Assembly: GCA_020051775.1 (NCBI GenBank)
Contig: JAGVQJ010000137.1
Location: 1-52,109, forward strand
Direction: 5' to 3'
Length of the DNA stretch: 52,109 nucleotides
From: Calditrichota bacterium
Lineage (GTDB): Bacteria > Electryoneota > B3-LCP
The notes beneath the pieces are model-generated. The model was not told the DNA's origin. It did no database searches and saw nothing but the letters and a program-made list of their open reading frames with translations. The translations under genes were made by a program, and so were the position numbers. Below are positions 1 through 7,755 of this stretch, one piece after another (position 1 is the stretch's first letter; each line of letters starts with the position of its first letter).

Positions 1-146
1 ATTTCCACGAAGCCGAAGCCCCGGGATTGGCCGCTGAATTTGTCTTTGATCACGCTGGCGGACTGCACTTGTCCGTACGCTTCAAAGGCCTGCTTCAGGT
101 CGTCGTCGTTGACGTCGCGCGAAAGGTTGCCTACGAAAATGTTCAC
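1..146 (-). CDS. RRM-type RNA-binding protein (N-terminal part)
   Basis: The gene runs off the left edge of the window. The visible 48 residues begin with the RNP2 motif IFVGNL at residues 3-8 and reach the RNP1 motif SRGFGFVE, the two signatures of a single RNA-recognition motif. Bacterial proteins of this type are usually 80-110 residues long and bind single-stranded RNA, often being linked to cold adaptation; that role is family knowledge. The start is a GTG (bases 144-146), chosen because a clear TAAAGGAGTT ribosome binding site lies four bases upstream at 151-160 and because RNP2 normally sits at the very N-terminus. Confidence in the domain is high; the physiological role is open. Confidence 0.9.
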   Translation of the reverse strand, partial: MNIFVGNLSRDVNDDDLKQAFEAYGQVQSASVIKDKFSGQSRGFGFVE

Positions 147-183
147 GTTGAACTCCTTTAATGAATTGGGTTTATGGTTATGA

Positions 184-435
184 TCATCTGAGCTTTTTTA
201 ATCTTCCGCCTACCCACTGCCCGGTGAAGAACACCGCCATGAATAGCGGCAACGTAGCCAGACGCAAAGCGATATGTTCATACACGCGTAAGGCGATGGC
301 CAACCCTACGGGAATGTGAACCGCTAATATCCACTGAAGGGAAAACTTCTTAACTTTAGCCCGCCAATAGCCAAAAGGGACGTTTATCAACAGAATTGCC
401 AGGGCGGTACCGAACAGTTTATAGGTATAGGTCAT
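184..435 (-). CDS. Small hypothetical membrane protein
   Basis: This 83-residue protein is not one I can name. It has two to three hydrophobic stretches (about residues 7-24, 34-50 and 59-73) separated by basic segments, with a KKLR tail, so a small inner-membrane protein is likely. It lies between the RRM gene and nuoL on the same strand. It is separated from nuoL by about 157 bases holding a palindromic repeat, so it is probably not part of the nuo transcript. No catalytic motif is visible. Confidence 0.6.
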   Translation of the reverse strand: MTYTYKLFGTALAILLINVPFGYWRAKVKKFSLQWILAVHIPVGLAIALRVYEHIALRLATLPLFMAVFFTGQWVGGRLKKLR

Positions 436-498
436 GCCGGTGATACTCGTTGCTTAGCGCTTGGGTACATGATGCTTACGTCATTCAAGCGGATTTAA

Positions 499-558
499 GT
501 CATTCCAGCGAAAGCTGGAATCCAAGTTTTCTGGATTCCGGGTCAAGCCCGGAATGAC
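499..558. repeat. Dispersed double-hairpin repeat (GTCATTCC type)
   Basis: A 60-base element with outer inverted ends GTCATTCC and GGAATGAC. Inside are two hairpins: CCAGC-gaaa-GCTGG, and a CCGGG/CCCGG stem. A related unit occurs at 21811-21836. It lies just downstream of nuoL. It looks like a REP or MITE-like intergenic palindrome; whether it also terminates transcription cannot be told. Confidence 0.7.
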
Positions 559-592
559 AAAGAAGAAGTCCCTCTCGCAATGAGAATTACCT

Positions 593-2566
593 CTAGAGCA
601 CAAACGCCAGGAGAATGACGATCACCGCGACGCCGAAAACCAGCGCGTAGTTGGAAACCTGTCCGGTCTGGGCGCGGCGAGCGTTCTGACCGACCTGCGC
701 CATGACCTTAGCCATGCCGTTGACCGCGCCATCCACAATGCCTGCGTCGAAAACTCTCCACAAGAATACACGCGATACTTCCCGCAGGGGTTTGACGACG
801 ATGGCATTATAAATCTCATCCACATAGTACTTATGGAAGAGTAAATTATACAGAGCGCGGGCGCCTGCTGCGACTTTGTCAGGCAGGTCGGTTCTCTTGC
901 GGTAGAACCAGTATGCCAGTCCGATGCCAGCCAACGCGATGAGGGTGGCTAAAGCCATCAGCGATAATTCCAGGCCAACGCCGCCTTCGCCGTGCACCAT
1001 TTCCGACACATGGAGAGAGCTGGCGAAGACCGGTTCCAGCCAGGCTTCGAACTGGTTGCCACCGCCCAGAGCGTGCGGGATACCCACCCACCCGCCGATT
1101 ATGGACAAAACGGCCAGGATAATCAGGGGAACGGTCATCACCGCGGGTGATTCATGAGGATGCTGGTCTTTTTTCGCGCTGCGGAATTCTCCATAGAAAG
1201 TCAGATAGACCAGCCGGAACATGTAGAAGGCCGTCATACCCGCGGCGATCAATCCGATGACCCAAACCACGTAATGACCCGACGAGAATGCTTTCCAGAA
1301 GATTTCATCCTTGGAGAAAAACCCGGAGAGACCGGGGATACCGGCGATGGCCAGAGTAGCAATCAACATGGTGCCGAAAGTCCGGGGTAACCATGCCTTC
1401 AGGCCGCCCATGTTATCCATGTCCTGCGCGTTGGCATGGGAACCGACGTGATGCAGATAATGGTGCATGGCGTGGATGACGGAACCGGCTCCCAGGAACA
1501 ACAGAGCTTTGAAGAAGGCGTGCGTCATGAGATGGAAGATACCGGCTCCGAAAGCGCCCACTCCGCAGGCTAAAAACATATAGCCTAACTGCGATACAGT
1601 GGAGTAAGCCAGAACCTTTTTGATATCCTTCTGCACCAGGCCGATGGAGGCGGCGAAAATGGCGGTGGCGGCTCCTATTCCAGCCACCACGGCCAAGGAA
1701 ACCGGAGCAAGTGTGTAAAGCAGATTTGATCTGGCTACCATGTAAACACCCGCGGTGACCATCGTCGCAGCGTGGATCAAAGCGGACACCGGTGTCGGAC
1801 CGGCCATAGCATCGGGCAACCAAGTGTATAGAGGAATCTGTGCCGACTTACCGGTAGCGCCAACGAACAACAGCAGAGTCAGAGCAGTGATTACGCTGGA
1901 ACCCACCGGAAATTCAGCGGCGCGTTCAAACACCACTGAGTATTGCAGCGATCCGAAAGTTGTGAAAATCAGCAGCATGCCCAGCAGGAAACCGAAATCG
2001 CCGATCCGGTTGACCACAAAGGCCTTCATACCGGCGCGGGCGTTGTTTAAATCTTCATACCAGAAACCGATGAGCAGGTAACTGCACAAGCCTACACCTT
2101 CCCAGCCTAAGAACATCAGCAGGTAGTTGTCGGCCATGACCAGCATAAGCATAAAGAACGCGAACAGATTAAGCTGCGTGAAGTAACGCACCACCCCGGG
2201 ATCGCCCTTCATGTAGCCGATGGAATAGACGTGAATTAAAAACCCGACGCCGCTGACCACCAGAATCATGATGGCGGAAAGCGGGTCAATCTGGAAAGAG
2301 ACATTGACCAGAAAATCACCGACTCCAAACCAAGTGTAGAGGGTTTGGATCAAAACTCGGCCATCGTGCGGCAGATTCAGCAACCGGAAGAAAACCATCA
2401 GCGAAACCAGGAACGAGGCGAACATCGCCAGACTGGCGATGATTCCGGCGACGGCTTCTTTCTGCTTGCGGCGCAGCAGTCCGTTAATCAGGAATCCCAT
2501 TAGTGGGAATGCGGGGATCAGCCAGAGGAGGCTGCAAGGGGTGACGTGTAAGGCTTCGTGCGACAT
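593..2566 (-). CDS. nuoL: NADH-quinone oxidoreductase subunit L
   Basis: NuoL is the distal proton-pumping, antiporter-like membrane subunit of respiratory complex I. At 657 residues the length is typical (E. coli about 613). The chain is a run of membrane helices and carries the family signatures GWEGVGLCSY (residues 154-163, with the key glutamate at 156) and GKSAQIPLYTWLPDAM (lysine 240). It ends with the long lateral-helix region and a final transmembrane anchor. It follows nuoK by 27 bases on the same strand, so nuoJ-nuoK-nuoL look co-transcribed. No nuoM or nuoN follows: the next 590 bases hold a repeat, a small membrane protein and an RRM gene. Confidence 0.97.
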   Translation of the reverse strand: MSHEALHVTPCSLLWLIPAFPLMGFLINGLLRRKQKEAVAGIIASLAMFASFLVSLMVFFRLLNLPHDGRVLIQTLYTWFGVGDFLVNVSFQIDPLSAIMILVVSGVGFLIHVYSIGYMKGDPGVVRYFTQLNLFAFFMLMLVMADNYLLMFLGWEGVGLCSYLLIGFWYEDLNNARAGMKAFVVNRIGDFGFLLGMLLIFTTFGSLQYSVVFERAAEFPVGSSVITALTLLLFVGATGKSAQIPLYTWLPDAMAGPTPVSALIHAATMVTAGVYMVARSNLLYTLAPVSLAVVAGIGAATAIFAASIGLVQKDIKKVLAYSTVSQLGYMFLACGVGAFGAGIFHLMTHAFFKALLFLGAGSVIHAMHHYLHHVGSHANAQDMDNMGGLKAWLPRTFGTMLIATLAIAGIPGLSGFFSKDEIFWKAFSSGHYVVWVIGLIAAGMTAFYMFRLVYLTFYGEFRSAKKDQHPHESPAVMTVPLIILAVLSIIGGWVGIPHALGGGNQFEAWLEPVFASSLHVSEMVHGEGGVGLELSLMALATLIALAGIGLAYWFYRKRTDLPDKVAAGARALYNLLFHKYYVDEIYNAIVVKPLREVSRVFLWRVFDAGIVDGAVNGMAKVMAQVGQNARRAQTGQVSNYALVFGVAVIVILLAFVL

Positions 2567-2593
2567 TTTAAGTTCAATTTGGGTAGGCGGTTT

Positions 2594-2899
2594 CTACCAT
2601 TTCATCAGATTAACCCGGTCAATGTTGACCGTTTCCTTCTGGCGGAAGAGGACGACAATGATGGCCAGCCCAACGGCCACCTCGGCAGCAGCAACAGCCA
2701 CCACGAAGAAAACGAAGATCTGGCCGCCGGGGTCGCCCCAATGACGGGCGAAGGCTACGAAGGCGAGATTGACGGCATTCATCATCAGTTCGATGGAGGC
2801 GAAGATGATGATGGCGTTCTTGCGGGTCAACACACCGGCTACGCCAATGCTAAAGAGGATAGCCGACAGGACCAGGTAGTGGTTTAAGGAAACGACCAT
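2594..2899 (-). CDS. nuoK: NADH-quinone oxidoreductase subunit K
   Basis: A 101-residue, three-helix membrane subunit of complex I with the NuoK pattern: [20 protein letters not shown], with the conserved helix-2 glutamate in SIELM, and [11 protein letters not shown] with the second conserved glutamate in helix 3. Both acidic residues are needed for proton translocation in studied homologues. Length and start match the family exactly. It lies between nuoJ, 86 bases upstream across a palindromic repeat, and nuoL, 27 bases downstream. Confidence 0.97.
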   Translation of the reverse strand: MVVSLNHYLVLSAILFSIGVAGVLTRKNAIIIFASIELMMNAVNLAFVAFARHWGDPGGQIFVFFVVAVAAAEVAVGLAIIVVLFRQKETVNIDRVNLMKW

Positions 2900-2927
2900 T
2901 TTAGTTGAGAGTGCGATGGGTATATTT

Positions 2928-2955
2928 GTCGGGGTCGGGGGCGACCCCGACTACG
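2928..2955. repeat. GTCGGGGTCG palindromic unit between nuoJ and nuoK
   Basis: A perfect 10-base-pair hairpin, GTCGGGGTCG-gggg-CGACCCCGAC, followed by TACG. A copy matching at 24 of 28 positions, differing only by A/G changes, sits inside the coding sequence of the FG-GAP protein at 37886-37913. A shorter relative lies at 5396-5410 upstream of purH. It therefore belongs to a dispersed repeat family and interrupts the nuo operon. Confidence 0.75.
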
Positions 2956-2985
2956 GATTTCGGTGATCGGTTTACCGTGTACAAT

Positions 2986-3489
2986 TTACGGTTTGCGGTC
3001 TTTCTTCGCCAGGACGATAGCGCCAATGATGCCGGCCAGGAGCAGGAAACTGGCAATTTCGAAGGGGAGCAGATAGACGCTGAAAAGCATTTGGCCGATA
3101 CTCTCCACCGATCCCAATTCGGCGGCGGAACGACTGAAACCGGTGTTTGCCGGGATGGGGACTGAGCGTAAAACGACCGCAGCAACCACCAGCAGGATCA
3201 GCGCCACCGCCACGCCGGTAACTTTCAGCGCCGGTTTGACGCCCTCTTCAATGGCTTTTAGATTCAGGAGCATAAGCACGAACAGGAAGAGCACCATGAT
3301 CGCGCCGGCGTAGATGATCACCTGAATCGCCGCGATAAAGGGCGCGGAGAGCAGCACGAACAACGCTGCCAACCAGAACAGCGTCATCACCAGAAAGAGC
3401 ACCGAGGCCAGGGGATTCTTCTGGAGGATAACCATCAGAGCGCAAAAGATGGTCAAAGCCGAGAACAGCAGGAAGAAGGCAGTTTCCAT
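2986..3489 (-). CDS. nuoJ: NADH-quinone oxidoreductase subunit J
   Basis: A 167-residue membrane protein with five predicted helices and the NuoJ core VIIYAGAIMVLFLFVLMLL, which includes the helix carrying the pi-bulge in known structures. NuoJ is a membrane subunit of complex I next to NuoK and NuoA. It is the first gene of this nuo fragment; upstream lie 376 bases without a gene rather than nuoI. The complex must be completed by nuo genes encoded elsewhere. No good ribosome binding site is seen before the ATG. Confidence 0.95.
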   Translation of the reverse strand: METAFFLLFSALTIFCALMVILQKNPLASVLFLVMTLFWLAALFVLLSAPFIAAIQVIIYAGAIMVLFLFVLMLLNLKAIEEGVKPALKVTGVAVALILLVVAAVVLRSVPIPANTGFSRSAAELGSVESIGQMLFSVYLLPFEIASFLLLAGIIGAIVLAKKDRKP

Positions 3490-3865
3490 GTCAGGAGTTT
3501 ATCAGTATGCAAGCATTTTTATTACAATGGGTTATGATGACTTAAACCCTAACGACTGCATGTTGAATGCAGGGATAAAATAAAACATTTCACAAAATAC
3601 GCATTTCAGCTATGTAAATCAATTACTTTATGCCCTTTTTTCTGAAAAATACCGTACCACAAGGCTGAGAGATCCGTAGTTTTTTCCCAGAGTTAATTTA
3701 TTAACTCAAGCAAGTACTTTCCTTCTCCACCATCTCTTTCTTAAAAAATAGCGTACAATTATATGTATAACGGATAATCCCAGATCCAAAGTATTGATGT
3801 GAATTGCCATTAGACAGTATGACCACTTTGTGGACCAATGATATCAATTAGCCAGGACAAATGTT
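3490..3865. other. AT-rich intergenic region, no gene seen
   Basis: This gap separates divergent nuoJ and the zinc-finger gene. It is AT-rich and contains a small hairpin, CTGCAT-gttga-ATGCAG, near 3555-3572. It should hold promoters for both directions, but I could not pick out a convincing -35/-10 pair. An unrecognised small RNA is not excluded. Confidence 0.4.
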
Positions 3866-4108
3866 ATGAACTGCTCCAGAATGCAAAGATCCGTCCCTGA
3901 TTTGTGGATCAACGACTTGAACTTTCGGAGGAAAGCGGCGGTCGAAATGCACCTTAGCCTCTGCCCCGCCTGCCGTAAATGGTACGTTATCTGGCAAAAT
4001 ATTCGCGACCTGGGGTGGGAACAGATCCGCCTTCCTCAAAGGTTAAATTGGCAACCCTTCAACCAAGCACTGGAACATGAAATACGACATCATATCCAGA
4101 CGGAATAA
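3866..4108 (+). CDS. Small putative zinc-finger protein (anti-sigma-factor-like)
   Basis: This 80-residue protein has the spacing of the zf-HC2 zinc finger found at the N-terminus of anti-sigma factors: C3, then H29-x3-C33-x2-C36 in HLSLCPAC. There is no transmembrane segment and no second domain, so it would be a stand-alone cytoplasmic finger. No sigma-factor gene is next to it, and the partner is unknown. The frame is closed upstream by a TGA at 3839, so 3866 is the first ATG; the ribosome binding site (AGGACA) is weak. A possible terminator follows at 4139-4166. Confidence 0.6.
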   Translation: MNCSRMQRSVPDLWINDLNFRRKAAVEMHLSLCPACRKWYVIWQNIRDLGWEQIRLPQRLNWQPFNQALEHEIRHHIQTE

Positions 4109-4138
4109 GGGGTGTGGCTTTTCGTCACCGAATCTGGG

Positions 4139-4166
4139 CTATTCTACGGAATAGTGCGGCTTTTTT
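4139..4166 (+). terminator. Possible Rho-independent terminator
   Basis: A short hairpin CTATTC-tacg-GAATAG (4139-4154) is followed six bases later by six T residues (4161-4166). The gap between stem and T-run makes it a weak candidate. Confidence 0.35.
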
Positions 4167-4243
4167 ACCGGTAAATCTCAACGCCAGGTTAATCCCGTAA
4201 CCGTTAGGCAACAGTAGTCCACCGATCTATAAGTGGAGAAAAT

Positions 4244-4456
4244 GTGTCCAACAGCAAGATTACTCTGTCAGTTCAGGGGATGACCTGCGGGGGTTGTGAA
4301 AAAGCCGTGGAACGGGCGCTGCTATCGGTACGAGGAGTGCTATCCGCCCAGGCTTCCCGCGATCAGGCGCAAGTTGCTGTGGAATATGATTCCGTTGAGA
4401 CCAGCCCTGCACAGTTGCTTCAGGCAGTGGAAAAAGCTGGATACAAAGTGGCTTGA
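4244..4456 (+). CDS. Heavy-metal-associated (HMA) domain protein, CopZ-like
   Basis: A 70-residue single HMA domain with the metal-binding loop GMTCGGC (cysteines at 15 and 18) and the expected beta-alpha-beta spacing. Such proteins carry copper(I) or similar soft metals in the cytoplasm, usually to a P1B-type ATPase. No ATPase is adjacent here, so the partner is unknown. The start is a GTG with a GGAG site (4235-4238) five bases upstream. Two tandem hairpins at 4490-4527 close the unit. Confidence 0.9.
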   Translation: MSNSKITLSVQGMTCGGCEKAVERALLSVRGVLSAQASRDQAQVAVEYDSVETSPAQLLQAVEKAGYKVA

Positions 4457-4489
4457 TCTTTAAGGCTTTAGCTTATATCTTTTAATCAC

Positions 4490-4527
4490 AAACGGCCATT
4501 AGGGCCGTTTGGCATTTGGGCCCCAAA
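4490..4527 (+). terminator. Tandem hairpins after the HMA gene
   Basis: The first hairpin is AAACGGCC-attag-GGCCGTTT (4490-4510). The second, ATTTGGG|CCCCAAAT, is nearly palindromic (4513-4527) and followed by a short T stretch. The position between two transcription units fits a terminator, though the T-tract is modest. Confidence 0.5.
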
Positions 4528-4576
4528 TTTTGCACTTTCTATTACCCATTCATTGACTCTTTCAGAAACATATATA

Positions 4577-4605
4577 TTGACAATTACATTTAATGTTTGT
4601 ATATT
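4577..4605 (+). promoter_or_regulatory. Sigma-70-type promoter for purN
   Basis: TTGACA at 4577-4582, a 17-base spacer and TATATT at 4600-4605, about 74 bases before the purN start. The -35 is a perfect consensus match and the -10 differs at one position. Confidence 0.75.
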
Positions 4606-4678
4606 GTGCAATCGGACTTCCGCTCTGTAAATATCCATCGGTTCGAAGAACTAATCTACATCCAAGCGCCTTTCCTGC

Positions 4679-5299
4679 ATGGTACGTCTCGCCGCCTTTG
4701 CCTCAGGACGAGGATCAAATTTTTCAGGCATCCTGAAATTCCTGGCCGAACGCGATCTTCCGGCCCGCTATGTTCTGCTGGTCAGCGACCGTTCGCACCC
4801 GCCTGTTGCAGATCTGGCTCTTGAGGCCAGCATCGCTTTTCTCCATCTGAATTCCAAAGGTTTCCCTTCACCGGAAGCCTATTCAGTGCGGCTGCTGCGG
4901 GAACTGGAGAACTATCAAGTGGATTGGATCACTCTTGCGGGTTACCTGAAGATTATTCCTCCGGCGATTGTGGAACAGTTCCACGGGAGGATACTGAACA
5001 TTCACCCAGCGCTGTTGCCGTCGTTCGGCGGGCCGGGAATGTACGGAGAACGCGTGCATCAGGCCGTAATTGCATCCGGCGTGAAGGTCTCCGGGGCTAC
5101 CGTACACATTGTGGATGAGCAGTACGACCACGGCCCCATCGTCATGCAGGAGACTGTGCCGGTATTTTACGAAGATACGCCTGAAACGCTGGCGCACCGC
5201 GTACTGGAGGTAGAGCATCGCATTTACCCTCAAGCGGTGGAATTGGCGGTGACTGGAAGATTGAAGATTCTTGGCCGGCGAGTGGAAGTTTTACCTTAA
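4679..5299 (+). CDS. purN: Phosphoribosylglycinamide formyltransferase
   Basis: PurN transfers the formyl group of 10-formyltetrahydrofolate to GAR, the third step of de novo purine synthesis. The 206-residue protein has the phosphate-binding loop ASGRGSNF at residues 8-15 and the catalytic set N107, H109 (NIHPALLPSF) and D146 (VDEQYDHGP), with spacing as in E. coli PurN. The start at 4679 begins directly with the first beta strand (MVRLAAFASG) and has no obvious ribosome binding site. It lies downstream of a good promoter and upstream of purH, separated by a repeat-rich spacer of 136 bases, so the two purine genes probably form one unit. Confidence 0.96.
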   Translation: MVRLAAFASGRGSNFSGILKFLAERDLPARYVLLVSDRSHPPVADLALEASIAFLHLNSKGFPSPEAYSVRLLRELENYQVDWITLAGYLKIIPPAIVEQFHGRILNIHPALLPSFGGPGMYGERVHQAVIASGVKVSGATVHIVDEQYDHGPIVMQETVPVFYEDTPETLAHRVLEVEHRIYPQAVELAVTGRLKILGRRVEVLP

Positions 5300-5316
5300 C
5301 TAAATTTAAACTGGTG

Positions 5317-5410
5317 GTGCCGGACGTCCTCGTCCGGCACAGGTTGAACGGTCAGACGAGGACGTTTGACCACACCGCAATACGACGCGTAATCGGGGTC
5401 GTCACCGACC
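5317..5410. repeat. Palindromic repeat cluster between purN and purH
   Basis: Three units lie in a row: a 10-bp hairpin GTGCCGGACG-tcct-CGTCCGGCAC (5317-5340); GGTCAGACGAGGACGTTTGA and following bases (5350-5377); and GGGTCG-tcac-CGACCC (5396-5410). The second resembles 24441-24463 before the flavodiiron gene, and the third resembles the unit at 2928-2951. They form part of the purN-purH leader. Confidence 0.65.
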
Positions 5411-5435
5411 CGGATCAACTTAGAGAGATTTCAAT

Positions 5436-6986
5436 ATGTCCAGCAAACGTGCTCTGTTATCCGTCTACGACAAGACCGGCATTGTTGAATTCGCCCGTGA
5501 CCTGGTCCGATTAGGCTTTCAAGTCATTTCCACAGGGGGCACCTCTAAAACCTTGGAACAGAATGGGATCTCCCACCTGCGGGTGGATGAGGTCACCGGT
5601 TTCCCGGAAATCCTGGAGGGCCGGGTCAAGACGCTGCACCCGGCCATTCATGGCGGATTGCTGTTCCGGCGGGATCGCGAGGAAGACCGTCGCAGCATTG
5701 CGAAGCTGGGCATTGAACCGTTGGATTTGGTGGCGGTTAATTTGTATCCCTTCGCCCGTACTGCCGCCGATCCCCAGGCCAAACCTGAAGACGTCATCGA
5801 AATGATTGACATCGGCGGGCCGTCCATGCTGCGCAGCGCCGCCAAGAACTTCCGCTGGGTGCTACCCGTCTGCAACCCGTCGCGATACCCGGAAATCATC
5901 AAGACTCTCGAATCCGGGGAAATCAGCGAAGCCTATCGTCGCGAACTGGCCGCCGAAACTTTTGCGCAAACCTCGCAATATGATGCTGCGGTAACGGACT
6001 GGTTTTCCAGAAGGGTCGAGCAGGAGCAGGATCTGCCTGAGAATCTGAGCCTGAATTACCGTCTCCATCAGCCATTGCGCTACGGCGAAAACCCCCACCA
6101 GAAAGCTGCCTTCTACCGGGCCGGCCAGCGCTCTTCCTGCTATGAACAGTTGGGCGGCAAGGAACTATCATACAATAATCTGCTGGATCTGGAAGGAGCC
6201 GCCGGGTTAGCGCAGGAATTTGAACAATCCGCTGTGGTCTTAGTGAAACACACCGTGCCCTGCGGCGCAGCCGTAGGCGAGGATACAGTTGAAACCTACC
6301 GGCGGGCATTCGCCACCGACACCTCCAGCCCCTTTGGAGGCATCGTGGGTCTGAATCGGCCGGTCACACAGGCTTTGGCGGCGGAACTGGCGGAGATTTT
6401 CTACGAAGTGATCGTAGCGCCGGATTTCGAACCGGGGGCGCTGGAAATCTTACGCAAGAAGAAGAACTTGCGCCTGATCAAGCTGTCTGCGCCACTGAAC
6501 AGTGGGGCTGCTCCATTGGGAAATCGTGAACTCCGCAGCGCTTTTGGAGGTGTGCTGGTTCAGGATCGCGATCATTTCGCAGCCGACCGAAATTCCTGGC
6601 GCGTAACCACGAAACGGCCACCCACCGCGGCGGAATGGGCCGGTTTAGCCTTCGCCTGGAAGGTGTGCCGCTGGGCCAAATCCAACGCAGTAGTGTTCGC
6701 GGGGGCGGACCGCACGCTGGGGATCGGACTGGGACAGACGTCACGGGTGGATGCCGTGGAACTGGCTATCGCCCGCGCTCAAAAATATGGCGTCAGCCTG
6801 GAATCCTCCGTGCTGGCGTCGGACGCTTTCTTCCCCTTCGCCGACGGAGCTTTGGGAGCGATCAACGCCGGAGCTAAGGCGATCATCCAGCCGGGCGGAT
6901 CGGTGCGCGATGAAGAAGTCATTGCCGCCTGCGACCGGCACGAAGTTAGCATGGTGTTTACGGGGGAGCGGCATTTCCGGCATTAG
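5436..6986 (+). CDS. purH: Bifunctional AICAR transformylase / IMP cyclohydrolase
   Basis: PurH carries out the last two steps of purine synthesis: AICAR to FAICAR with 10-formyltetrahydrofolate, then closure to IMP. The 516-residue length fits the family. The N-terminal MGS-like cyclohydrolase domain (about 1-190) has the STGGTSKTL phosphate loop and [11 protein letters not shown]. The C-terminal transformylase domain has [14 protein letters not shown], the [10 protein letters not shown] lysine-histidine pair, the KSNAVVFA segment, and ends GERHFRH. The ATG at 5436 follows an AGAGAGA stretch. With purN it forms a purine pair. Confidence 0.98.
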   Translation: MSSKRALLSVYDKTGIVEFARDLVRLGFQVISTGGTSKTLEQNGISHLRVDEVTGFPEILEGRVKTLHPAIHGGLLFRRDREEDRRSIAKLGIEPLDLVAVNLYPFARTAADPQAKPEDVIEMIDIGGPSMLRSAAKNFRWVLPVCNPSRYPEIIKTLESGEISEAYRRELAAETFAQTSQYDAAVTDWFSRRVEQEQDLPENLSLNYRLHQPLRYGENPHQKAAFYRAGQRSSCYEQLGGKELSYNNLLDLEGAAGLAQEFEQSAVVLVKHTVPCGAAVGEDTVETYRRAFATDTSSPFGGIVGLNRPVTQALAAELAEIFYEVIVAPDFEPGALEILRKKKNLRLIKLSAPLNSGAAPLGNRELRSAFGGVLVQDRDHFAADRNSWRVTTKRPPTAAEWAGLAFAWKVCRWAKSNAVVFAGADRTLGIGLGQTSRVDAVELAIARAQKYGVSLESSVLASDAFFPFADGALGAINAGAKAIIQPGGSVRDEEVIAACDRHEVSMVFTGERHFRH

Positions 6987-6998
6987 GTAGACGCGCTT

Positions 6999-7232
6999 AT
7001 GGAGTTCCAAATAATCGGAGAAATTAGATTTGTCTGTACAATCGCGTCCGACCGTACAATACGTGAATTACGCAGGCTCAATCGCAGATATGGAAAGGCA
7101 AAATGGCGAAAACGATCTGGTGTCGCCAAAATCAGATTGAGCAATGGGATCATCAGGCTTGCAGAGCTTCATTGGTATGAAGGGCACGGGAAGGGGAAGA
7201 AAGAGCTCAAAATCAAGAAATATCTGGGGTGA
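6999..7232 (+). CDS. Small hypothetical protein, basic
   Basis: A 77-residue basic protein with no domain I can name. It contains a conserved-looking RELRRLNRRYGKAKWRKRSG segment, then a short beta-rich part (AKIRLSNGIIRLAELHWYE) and a lysine-rich end. It overlaps nothing and is six bases from the next small gene, so the two look co-transcribed. Both are more AT-rich than flanking purH and mreB, which suggests acquired DNA. Small paired genes of this kind are sometimes toxin-antitoxin modules, but nothing here proves it. Confidence 0.55.
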   Translation: MEFQIIGEIRFVCTIASDRTIRELRRLNRRYGKAKWRKRSGVAKIRLSNGIIRLAELHWYEGHGKGKKELKIKKYLG

Positions 7233-7238
7233 AATACT

Positions 7239-7463
7239 ATGAAACCTAGATTTTTAGTTTGCGTCAAAAATAGTGGCTATGAAGCCTCGCTTGAACTGAG
7301 AAAGCTTTATGAGAGACTTCATGATAAAGAGGCTGAAGGGTTCGGTCAGGTCAGGATAATAGATGAATCTGGAGAAGACTATCTTTATCCACAAGAATTT
7401 TTTGCCCCGGTCAGCCTTCCGCTTAAAACGCGGAGCAAAATCATGGCCGAGTATCCGATCTGA
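7239..7463 (+). CDS. Small conserved hypothetical protein
   Basis: A 74-residue protein of a widespread but unnamed type: MKPRFLVCVKNSGYEASLEL at the start and IDESGEDYLYP in the middle look like family signatures I have seen in many bacterial genomes, from memory. No signal peptide, membrane segment or catalytic motif is visible. It begins six bases after the preceding small gene. Its role is unknown. Confidence 0.6.
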   Translation: MKPRFLVCVKNSGYEASLELRKLYERLHDKEAEGFGQVRIIDESGEDYLYPQEFFAPVSLPLKTRSKIMAEYPI

Positions 7464-7501
7464 AGAATATACGAGTATGGTTGTTTTATCGGGAGTACCC
7501 T

Positions 7502-7735
7502 ATGGTAAAACAAAAATCCGCGCGGTCTCTTCCCATATCCGTAATTTTAATCGCCGGATTTCTATGCTGGCCTATTGCTGACGCGATTGTTGCGGGGATT
7601 TCCCTGCAACAGTGATGGAAATTAGTTATTTCATTCGCCATTTACTTGATCCTGATCGGTGTTTTGCTTGTCGCACGAAATAGGTGGAAGAAGTCGATAA
7701 AGCCCGAAGTAACCAAAGAGTTTGGGGAGAATTAA
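7502..7735 (+). pseudogene. Two-helix membrane protein interrupted by an in-frame TGA
   Basis: Reading from the ATG at 7502, one frame stays open to the TAA at 7733 except for a TGA at 7613. The part before encodes 37 residues with a first hydrophobic segment (LPISVILIAGFLCWPIADAI). The part after encodes a second helix (LVISFAIYLILIGVLLVA) followed by a basic-acidic tail. Together they look like one 77-codon, two-helix membrane protein. The codon after the TGA is TGG, so the TGA may be a mutated tryptophan codon. Pseudogene, sequencing error or readthrough cannot be separated here. The following AAGGAA serves mreB. Confidence 0.55.
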
Positions 7736-7755
7736 ATAAGTAAGGAACCACTCTC

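Noticed and set aside
1413..1823. 136-residue frame opposite-frame within nuoL, and similar long shadows in lon, dusB, mreB and the OPT gene
   Set aside because: They lie wholly inside strongly conserved genes, lack ribosome binding sites and have no family features.
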